Positions 24,901-30,837 of a DNA stretch of 31,760 nucleotides are shown here, piece by piece. The notes under the pieces are model-generated. The model worked only from the letters and a program-made list of their open reading frames with translations. It did not search any database and was not told the DNA's origin. Made by a program: the position numbers and the translations under genes. The stretch is from the IMG/VR virus record IMGVR_UViG_3300025276_000121, positions 1 through 31,760 of that record; one strand, written 5' to 3'. Source of the DNA: a virus. The stretch's first letter is position 1. Every line of letters starts with the position of its first letter.

Positions 24901-27900
24901 TCTACACATTTAAGGTTGTTGCTGATAAGTTTGCTGGTAAAGTTGCTCAGATAATATTTGGTATACCATTGAATAAGATAGAAAACCCTCAAGCTAATTT
25001 AACATACGCTAAAAATTGGGTTGATGGATATCCTGAAAAATCTGAAGCTGGTCGTATACAGGATCTGTTTAGAACATCTCAAGAGGCAAAAAACTTTATA
25101 AAAACACTACCTGAATTCAATATAGCTGGTAATGAGGTTAATGTTAACGAGACAGGTGAGATAATAGATGTTTCAGTTACTGCTAAAGGTTATTCTCTTA
25201 ATACACCTGGTCTATTATTGAAATTGCTATATGAACCATACATAGATAAAAGATCTAAGAGTGATGATGTTTATAAAAAAAAGAAATCTATAACTTCACC
25301 CAAGGGTAGAAGTAAAGGTGCTACTTCTCAAACAGCTGTTGTAAGACTTAAGCCTCAATTCAGAGGTAGGATAACACCAGACGCTGTACTAGAGCTTCAA
25401 GAGGCTATGGGTATAACGCCTAAGAATCAACTTAACAATTATGATAGAAAAATAGGTCAGCTTCTTAAAGGCGCAGCTAAACTATACGGTACTAAAGTTG
25501 CCAATGTCGTTGTTAGAGATAAGATTAATAAAATGGATATCAAGACTGCAAAGTCTAAAACTCAAATATTAGCTGATGTTGGAGCTGGTAAAAGTGATAT
25601 ACAGTTTTCTAAGAAGATACGAAAAGAATACACTTCTATATTAGAGAAGAATAGACCTGAACTAGACAGTAAAGTAATAGACGAGCAAATAAGTTCTGTG
25701 TTTAACTGGGTTGATTCACTTAAATTAAAAGATAGTCAAAAATCTAAGTATAAGAAAGTTGCACTTTATTACATAGCTAAGAGTAACGTTATATTTCCAG
25801 AAGATGCCGCAAAAGTACGTGAAGCTATACGTGTAGCTAGTATGAAGGGCTTAGACCCAATGAGTGTTGAAAATCCTAATACTTTAATAGAAAAATTTAT
25901 AGACGACGTTAAAGAAGCAAGAATAGACCCTAATACTGTTCCAGAGTTGTTTAATAAAAAGTCTCTACCAGAAGGTGTTGAAACTTTTAACATATATCCA
26001 GATGATCAAGGTCAATTAGCGGCTAGAAAAATACTGGAAAACCACTGGGGAAAAGAGTCTAATCCATGGTGTGTATTATATGCTGAAAGAGCTTTTACTG
26101 AAGATCAAGTAAGAAGAGGGATAAACCTACAAGAACAAAAAGGAGAAGCTAACTCAATGCCCGTGGGTGTTAAGGAACAAGTAACTAGCGTTAGAACAGT
26201 TATTGGTGGTATAACAACCGAAAGAAACCTTAATCCTGATATACGTGTTCTAGTTGCCCCTGGCAAAGTGGATTATAAAGATGTAAGAGGAAATTTTGAT
26301 ATCAATAACACTAAAGGCTGGTTTAGAAAAGCGTATGAGGATAGCGATTTCTTAGGTAGCGTTATGGTTAGAGGCGAAAACGGTATGATGGTGGAGAAAG
26401 AAACATATTTAGATACGTATTTTCTTCCAAAAAACCCAAACATAACTGAAAGTGAGTTCTATGATGGTAAATCTAAAGGAGGTACTGTATATATAGAGGA
26501 AAAACCAGCTGGAAAACCTGGGTTAACTAAGCAATCAAAAAAAGACTGGAAAGGTTACGGTGAGTTTGACACAGGTCAATACAACACACCTACGCAGCCT
26601 AGAGGTTATGAAATAGCTTTTAAGAATGGTAGGTTGCTTTCTCTTAAAAACCTTGGTAACAAAGACACTACAGCTCAACCTCAATGGTGGGACAGAAACG
26701 ATAAACCAACAAAAGACCTAGCGATAGTAGTCCCTAGAGATGAAGACGGTGAGATAAACGGTAACTATACCGTTATGAATACCGAAACTGGTAAAACTTC
26801 TGAGATTAATTTTTCTAAGACAAACAAAGTTGATTTATCACTAGATAATCGCATTGATAATACTACTTTTGATCTTTCACAAGATAATTTTGCTAAAGCA
26901 TTAGATGCAGAGCAGGAGATATCGTTTAGCAGGAATCCAAGCAAAGCATTCAATGATATAATAGAAGATGTTACAGGCATAGGTTCTAAGAAAAAGTATT
27001 CATACGCCAAGGGTAAAGTTAGAGGTGATAAGAAAGGCAGGTTTAAGTTTTTTATACCACCTTCAGCAGATGATTTCGCTGGGCTGTTATACAAGCTAAC
27101 AGGTAAGGGTAAACAAGGTGAAATGCACAGGGCTTTTTATAAAGAAAAGCTATTTGATCCGTTTGCTAAAGGTATCAGGGATTTTGAAGCATATAAAGAG
27201 AAAGTTTCTAAAACTATATCAACTCTAAAGAAAAAGATAAAGAATGTCCCTAAAGGTCTTGGTAAAGTTAATGAGACTGGCTTTACTAATGATGTAGCTG
27301 TTAGAGTTTATCTTTGGAACTTAATGGGTACTGAAATACCAGGCATGTCTAAAGGTGATCAAAAAGCATTAGTCGCTATAATTGAAGCAAACCCAGATTT
27401 AAAAAAGTTTGCTACTCAAGTCAAGGTGATATTAGGTGGTACGTATCCTGACCCTAAAGGAGATTGGTTAGCTGGTACTCTTACCACTGACGTAATAAAC
27501 ATGATAAATACCACAAAAAGAGAAGAGTTTCTTAAAGAGTGGCAAGATAATGTAGATATTATATTCCAGGACAAGAATATGAATAAGCTTAGAGCTGCTT
27601 TTGGAGATAACTATGTTGAAGCAATGGAAGATATGCTTTATAGAATGAAGTCTGGTAGAAATAGACCTAATGGATCAAATAAACTCACTAATAAGTTTAT
27701 GAACTGGATAAATGACTCTGTTGGTACTATAATGTTTTTTAACACTAGATCAGCATTACTACAAACTTTATCCATAGTTAACTTCGTTAACTGGACAGAC
27801 AATAGTCCTATAAAAGCCGCTAAAGCTTTTGCAAATCAAAAACAGTTTTGGGCTGATTTCTCTATGTTGTTCAATAGTGATTTTCTAAAACAAAGAAGAT

Positions 27901-28952
27901 CTGGTTTGAAGAATGATATAAATGCAGATGAAATAGCAAGTGCTGCTGCCACGGCAACTAACAAATCTAAAGCTGTTCTAGCTGCTATATTGAAGGCCGG
28001 TTTCTTACCAACACAAATTGCAGATAGTTTTGCTATTGCAATGGGTGGTTCTTCTTTCATTAGAAATAGAATAAATAAGTACAAGTCTGAAGGTATGAGT
28101 GATCTTGAAGCTAAGAAACAAGCTTTCCTTGATTTCCAAGAAACAGCTGAAGAAAACCAACAATCATCTAGACCTGATAGAGTTTCACAACAACAAGCGA
28201 GTCCATTAGGGCGCATTATATTAGCTTTCGCGAATACCCCAATGCAATATGCCAGATTAACAAAAAAGTCATTCCTGGACCTTATAAACAGACGTGGGGA
28301 TCAAAAGACGAACCTCAGTAAGTTGATGTATTATACTTTTGTGCAAAACGCAATATTTTCGGCGTTACAATCGGCTTTGTTTGCAGCTTTCTTTAACGAC
28401 GAGGGTGATGACGAGTTAGACGATAGAGAGGTAAAAATAGCAAACAGTATGTTAGATACTTTCTTAAGGGGTTCTGGTATATATGGTGCAATACTTTCTA
28501 CTTCTAAAAATGTTTTGCTTGAAATAAAGAAACAGAACGACTCTGATAGACCAGACTTTACTAAAGCAGCTATAAAAACATTAGATTTATCTCCACCAAT
28601 GTCTTCCAAGATGAGGAAGCTGATGAGTGCTGCTAGAGCTTTTAGTTATAAAAAGACTAGGGAAAAAATGACTGGTTATGGCTTAGACAATCCAGCTTAC
28701 TATGCTGGTGGACAAGTTATATCTGCTATAACAAACGTGCCTCTAGATAGAGCTATCAAAAAAGCCGACAACATAAGAGTTGCTATAGATGAAGACACTA
28801 AAATGTGGCAGTCAATATCTTTATTATTAGGTTACAGTCAGTGGGATTTAGGTTTAATAAATAAAAAGGAGAAGAAGGGCTTGCTAAATAAGATGAAGAT
28901 GAAGAAAAGAAAGCTTGGAGGTAGAAAATTAAAGAAAAGACAACTAAAATAA
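21996..28952 (+). CDS. Giant polyvalent ejection protein with zincin, sigma-like and membrane regions
   Basis: 2318 residues, third of the ejection trio and far larger than T7 gp16. Segments seen in order: a short helix (1-30); glycine-rich hydrophobic stretches (about 165-370) able to enter membranes; a metallopeptidase site HELLH (577-581) with a candidate third ligand Glu631; a Lys-rich linker (about 788-815); a sigma-region-2-like stretch (about 829-905) including RYNPYTSKFSTYINSNIRPK. Next comes a module with PWC (1357-1359), AFKNG (near 1540) and WWDR (1564-1567). A long C-terminal helical part contains hydrophobic stretches (about 1908-2125) and a basic tail. The motif (D/E)hxFS(K/R) recurs four times. 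The role is inferred: channel building plus delivery of effector domains. No lytic transglycosylase motif seen. Confidence 0.75.
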   Translation: MDELNDIVQNMIDAGESEQNIKTVIEGYKPQEGPMTMDELERRAGKPQDSVSADPTAESKSMGSTLEEPLSAWQSIKNSFSNLGEQIGDVKEFWFDDDGASSSLDVATNAVYSMVFGQEAVDEWVNEHDPNDTFSVRGLGTEATLKNIEKYREEKLKSKRTVGIIDSVQEGDIGGILAGSINAVTSMLGSVAYGAGTLMTGFFMDYAAENYVSFNEMKAENVGLSLDELIKSGQADTAIPVGMAAVSQGLEAFGIGTVLKAAKGATKGAAGGGSTGLLGMGSKYLAEKIIYNKSARATMNVLSTGLTEMSTEILQHAADEVNKEYGRVSGTEEEANAGKAFIDAVTSQEGWEAGIQGFIGGGGMVGGTYSAKALNSIRTVVDGEAIETNINELSGLRRQMKQATDSTVIRGLQSKIDAKESEISASIVNGNEIYESLDPAQVKEIDNLTDLADASAFNITELNKKLRRGDISESQYESAKEGFTIEYDSAKSKLVEMRLGENIEFARKEAGKRGLEVEVFETTAETEQALEATNVKEEGKQEFRDSKNNIAGFAVGRKIFINKEVARNTGAINVGSHELLHPILKVMVGDTEAQGKIVKQFRKAMTTTQRRVVDKQMRDRGYTSTSQVATEYINVFSDALAKGQINYDKTSMEKIGGAIVGLFKPKGFENISFENGQDVYNFMKEYDKSGKKGKLTKAAKKAIDSEGKMMNTPVQNLSKDGDIKKSQSKPDVSFSKNKVADLEQELETLEDLEYELDQDDFINLKSNLELKIQMAKKSQAKSAEEGPKKADKDTKKKEDKEGKKKDKKEKKKKKEANKLAGKYKEGNITAAEEAELVKQYQAIAVEALGYKEVKGSITRAEAVSFVDQFFEGILNRYNPYTSKFSTYINSNIRPKRQAFYQQEIGDGYLSRIDDPEYKKQIANQEVERTTAVSAENEKKLIDVRDSRYVKDKMTDIENAVDVKPEEFSFYTFKVVADKFAGKVAQIIFGIPLNKIENPQANLTYAKNWVDGYPEKSEAGRIQDLFRTSQEAKNFIKTLPEFNIAGNEVNVNETGEIIDVSVTAKGYSLNTPGLLLKLLYEPYIDKRSKSDDVYKKKKSITSPKGRSKGATSQTAVVRLKPQFRGRITPDAVLELQEAMGITPKNQLNNYDRKIGQLLKGAAKLYGTKVANVVVRDKINKMDIKTAKSKTQILADVGAGKSDIQFSKKIRKEYTSILEKNRPELDSKVIDEQISSVFNWVDSLKLKDSQKSKYKKVALYYIAKSNVIFPEDAAKVREAIRVASMKGLDPMSVENPNTLIEKFIDDVKEARIDPNTVPELFNKKSLPEGVETFNIYPDDQGQLAARKILENHWGKESNPWCVLYAERAFTEDQVRRGINLQEQKGEANSMPVGVKEQVTSVRTVIGGITTERNLNPDIRVLVAPGKVDYKDVRGNFDINNTKGWFRKAYEDSDFLGSVMVRGENGMMVEKETYLDTYFLPKNPNITESEFYDGKSKGGTVYIEEKPAGKPGLTKQSKKDWKGYGEFDTGQYNTPTQPRGYEIAFKNGRLLSLKNLGNKDTTAQPQWWDRNDKPTKDLAIVVPRDEDGEINGNYTVMNTETGKTSEINFSKTNKVDLSLDNRIDNTTFDLSQDNFAKALDAEQEISFSRNPSKAFNDIIEDVTGIGSKKKYSYAKGKVRGDKKGRFKFFIPPSADDFAGLLYKLTGKGKQGEMHRAFYKEKLFDPFAKGIRDFEAYKEKVSKTISTLKKKIKNVPKGLGKVNETGFTNDVAVRVYLWNLMGTEIPGMSKGDQKALVAIIEANPDLKKFATQVKVILGGTYPDPKGDWLAGTLTTDVINMINTTKREEFLKEWQDNVDIIFQDKNMNKLRAAFGDNYVEAMEDMLYRMKSGRNRPNGSNKLTNKFMNWINDSVGTIMFFNTRSALLQTLSIVNFVNWTDNSPIKAAKAFANQKQFWADFSMLFNSDFLKQRRSGLKNDINADEIASAAATATNKSKAVLAAILKAGFLPTQIADSFAIAMGGSSFIRNRINKYKSEGMSDLEAKKQAFLDFQETAEENQQSSRPDRVSQQQASPLGRIILAFANTPMQYARLTKKSFLDLINRRGDQKTNLSKLMYYTFVQNAIFSALQSALFAAFFNDEGDDELDDREVKIANSMLDTFLRGSGIYGAILSTSKNVLLEIKKQNDSDRPDFTKAAIKTLDLSPPMSSKMRKLMSAARAFSYKKTREKMTGYGLDNPAYYAGGQVISAITNVPLDRAIKKADNIRVAIDEDTKMWQSISLLLGYSQWDLGLINKKEKKGLLNKMKMKKRKLGGRKLKKRQLK
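24186..26936 (+). repeat. Four copies of a (D/E)-h-x-F-S-(K/R) motif within the giant protein
   Basis: DVSFSKN (731-737), DIQFSKK (1201-1207), EINFSKT (1603-1609) and EISFSRN (1641-1647), where h is a hydrophobic residue. They lie at likely joints between the zincin, sigma-like, PWC/WWDR and C-terminal parts, and two of them flank a 38-residue spacer. They look like linker or processing sites; this function is inferred. Confidence 0.7.
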
Positions 28953-28957
28953 TATAA

Positions 28958-29131
28958 ATGAGCATAAGCGAGATTAAACTTTACTTAATAAATGGTGGTA
29001 CACTAGGTGTAACAACATTCACCGGGATAGAGGACTGGTTGAAGATTTTACTATTACTTATAACCATAGGTTACACTTTGACTAAGTGGCTATCTTTGGG
29101 TAATAAAAAAGACAAGGATGAAGCTAACTAA
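28958..29131 (+). CDS. Small holin-like membrane protein
   Basis: 57 residues. A short N-terminal part (SISEIKLYLINGGTLGVTT) leads to one hydrophobic helix (about 28-47: LKILLLLITIGYTLTKWLSL) and a charged tail (NKKDKDEAN). This topology, directly before and overlapping the endolysin gene by 14 bases, is that of a small holin or pinholin-like protein. The frame has an AT-rich upstream sequence and a clean stop at 29129-29131. It would permeabilise the inner membrane so that the endolysin reaches the cell wall. The single helix makes a canonical multi-span holin unlikely; class III or an accessory is possible. Confidence 0.68.
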   Translation: MSISEIKLYLINGGTLGVTTFTGIEDWLKILLLLITIGYTLTKWLSLGNKKDKDEAN

Positions 29132-29501
29132 CAACTTTGACTCAAGCGAGTTTAAATGCAAGTGTGGCTGTGAAATGACTAGAGATGTTATTGAGAACAT
29201 GTTTAATTTATCTGACAAGCTACAACTTATAAGAGATGTATATGGTGCTATACACATTAACAGTGCATACCGTTGTAAGAAACATAACTCAAGCATAGGA
29301 AGCAAAGACACTAGTCAACATATACTTGGCAAAGCAGCTGATATAACAATAGACAATATGAGCCCAAGCGAAGTAGCTGATGCTGTAGAAAAGTCTATTG
29401 CTAAAGACGAAGTGGTTTTTGGAGGCTTAGGTAGATACAATACATTTACTCATGTAGACATTCGAGATAACAAAGCAAGATGGAATAACACTAAAAAATA
29501 A
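29118..29501 (+). CDS. Endolysin, M15-type peptidase
   Basis: 127 residues, a complete small D-Ala-D-Ala/L-Ala-D-Glu-type peptidase of the M15 family. It opens with NFDSSEFKCKCGCEM, the usual N-terminal F.xxEFxCxCG pattern. Zinc and catalytic signatures follow: SAYRCKKHN (49-57), QHILGKAADITI (67-78) with His68 and Asp75, and FTHVDIR (110-116) with His112. It cleaves the peptide part of peptidoglycan for lysis. It has no signal peptide, so it needs the upstream holin-like protein for access. It starts inside that gene and is 3 bases from the next one. No separate binding domain. Strong call. Confidence 0.9.
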   Translation: MKLTNNFDSSEFKCKCGCEMTRDVIENMFNLSDKLQLIRDVYGAIHINSAYRCKKHNSSIGSKDTSQHILGKAADITIDNMSPSEVADAVEKSIAKDEVVFGGLGRYNTFTHVDIRDNKARWNNTKK

Positions 29502-29504
29502 ATC

Positions 29505-30449
29505 ATGGCATTCAAAATGAATAAGAAGTTAAGTGATGGAGGTCTAGAAAAAACAAACACTAGTGAGTTTGCAGGTTCTTCTGTTGCACAGGGAGAAAAT
29601 GCTGTAGAATCGAATGATCCTCCTACTAAAGAAGATCCTTCTGTTATAGACAGCATGCTAAGTGGAATAAGTGACAAGCTTCAACATTATTCTAAACCAA
29701 AGAACATAGCAAGACTTTTAACTATGGGGCCATTATTAGAAGGTGGTTTATCATTTGCTAAGAATCAAATTGCAGAGAACCTTAATCCAGTAGGTTATGG
29801 GAATACCGTAAGTAATAAAAAAAATAAAAATCTTTCAGGTGAAAGTAGATTGTTGAAGGATGTTAATTCAAGACATAAAGGACCTGCCTATAAATTGCTA
29901 GATGCATTAGCAGGTAATACACAAGGACGATCTGCTAAGGATAAAGTAGAATCAAGAAGTGATATACCTTTCGTAAAAGAAAGACAGGATCTTTTACAAA
30001 TGTTGATGAATGATTCTTCACCTAAGGGTGGAAGTATTAGTGAGTCTGAATATAAGCCTTCGTTTGCAGTTAGTGGTCATAAATATTACAACTCTCCTGA
30101 GACTGAAGCAAGTATTATGAGGGACCTACAAAATAATCCGGATCTGATGAGTCAGTTTAAAGACAATGGTACCGGAATTAAAACACATACTGGCTATGGA
30201 GTAAACGACAATCAATCTGCTGAGGAGCAAGGAAATGTATTGGGTAATTATACAATGACATTGCAAAAAGATAAAGACGGAAGAGAGTATATAGACTATT
30301 ACGATAAATGGGATTTACAGCCTTACAAACGAAATAAAGGAGCAACAAAAATTACTGATGCCTTACAAAGTATGGCTGGTATAGAGGCTCCAGAAATATA
30401 TGGAAGGATATATCTTGATCAGATAAATAAAAATAAAAAACAAAAATAG
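29505..30449 (+). CDS. Phage protein of unknown function with a YYDKWDLQPY-type motif
   Basis: 314 residues starting 3 bases after the endolysin stop. The N-terminal about 50 residues are disordered and Lys/Ser-rich. A short hydrophobic helix (about 68-90: ARLLTMGPLLEGGLSFAKNQ) follows. The C-terminal part carries LGNYTMTLQKDKDGREYIDY, then YDKWDLQPY and a terminal APEIYGRIYLDQI. This last layout (LGNYT...YYDKWDL..., then EIYGRIY) is, as I recall, shared by proteins of unknown function in Bacteroidota phages and related mobile elements. The context with lysis and virion genes gives no clear role. The N-terminus MAFKMNK resembles that of the 53-residue protein (MAFSMKNK). Confidence 0.6.
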   Translation: MAFKMNKKLSDGGLEKTNTSEFAGSSVAQGENAVESNDPPTKEDPSVIDSMLSGISDKLQHYSKPKNIARLLTMGPLLEGGLSFAKNQIAENLNPVGYGNTVSNKKNKNLSGESRLLKDVNSRHKGPAYKLLDALAGNTQGRSAKDKVESRSDIPFVKERQDLLQMLMNDSSPKGGSISESEYKPSFAVSGHKYYNSPETEASIMRDLQNNPDLMSQFKDNGTGIKTHTGYGVNDNQSAEEQGNVLGNYTMTLQKDKDGREYIDYYDKWDLQPYKRNKGATKITDALQSMAGIEAPEIYGRIYLDQINKNKKQK

Positions 30450-30450
30450 T

Positions 30451-30708
30451 ATGAGAACAAAAGGAACAGGTCCTCAAGGACTAGGAGTGAAAGGAAATAA
30501 TGGATACCATATAGGATCACCAGCTAAGTTCACGGCTCACAAAATGCATAGCAAGTCTGGTAATACAGTAACAGCTGACACTAATAAAGAGCATTTAGAT
30601 TTAAAGAAAAAGGACTATACGCATACTTCTCCTGCTAAATGCTGGAAAGGTTACGAAAGGGTACCAGGGACTAAGAAGAATGCAAAAGGAAGTTGTAAGA
30701 AAAAATAA
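30451..30708 (+). CDS. Small strongly basic protein with CWKGYERVPGTKK motif
   Basis: 85 residues, about a third Lys/Arg/His. It contains two SPAK tetrapeptides (SPAKFTAHK and SPAKCWKGYER) and ends CWKGYERVPGTKKNAKGSCKKK. The CWKGYxRVPGTKxxxxGSCxKK ending recurs, as I recall, in small proteins of marine phages and is often annotated as unknown. High basic charge suggests binding of nucleic acid or of the capsid interior; the two cysteines could form a disulfide or metal site. It follows the previous gene by one base. The stop is TAA followed in frame by TAG. Confidence 0.6.
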   Translation: MRTKGTGPQGLGVKGNNGYHIGSPAKFTAHKMHSKSGNTVTADTNKEHLDLKKKDYTHTSPAKCWKGYERVPGTKKNAKGSCKKK

Positions 30709-30713
30709 TAGCT

Positions 30714-30782
30714 ATGATTAAAAAGATTAAAAAACATTGGAATAAGTTGATGTATTGGCTTATGTTTAAGAAATATCATTAA
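30714..30782 (+). CDS. Possible 22-residue basic amphipathic peptide
   Basis: A short frame of 22 residues (MIKKIKKHWNKLMYWLMFKK + YH) starting 5 bases after the preceding gene and ending 2 bases before the terminator. Basic residues cluster at the start and Trp/Leu/Met/Tyr alternate with Lys, giving a possible amphipathic membrane-active helix. Its tight coupling to neighbours supports translation, but a chance frame of this length is easy in AT-rich DNA. Confidence 0.35.
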   Translation: MIKKIKKHWNKLMYWLMFKKYH

Positions 30783-30784
30783 TA

Positions 30785-30822
30785 AAAAAAACGCCAGTAA
30801 AATTAATTACTGGCGTTTTTTT
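30785..30822. terminator. Bidirectional intrinsic terminator between convergent genes
   Basis: A perfect 16-bp inverted repeat: AAAAAAACGCCAGTAA (30785-30800) and TTACTGGCGTTTTTTT (30807-30822) with a 6-base loop AATTAA. A-runs on one side become T-runs on the other strand, so it can stop both the + strand late transcript and the - strand reductase transcript. Confidence 0.95.
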
Positions 30823-30837
30823 ATTTTAATATACTAC

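Noticed and set aside
20604-28952. Lytic transglycosylase domain in the ejection proteins
   Set aside because: I looked for the usual catalytic ES...GLMQ pattern and did not see it in either protein.
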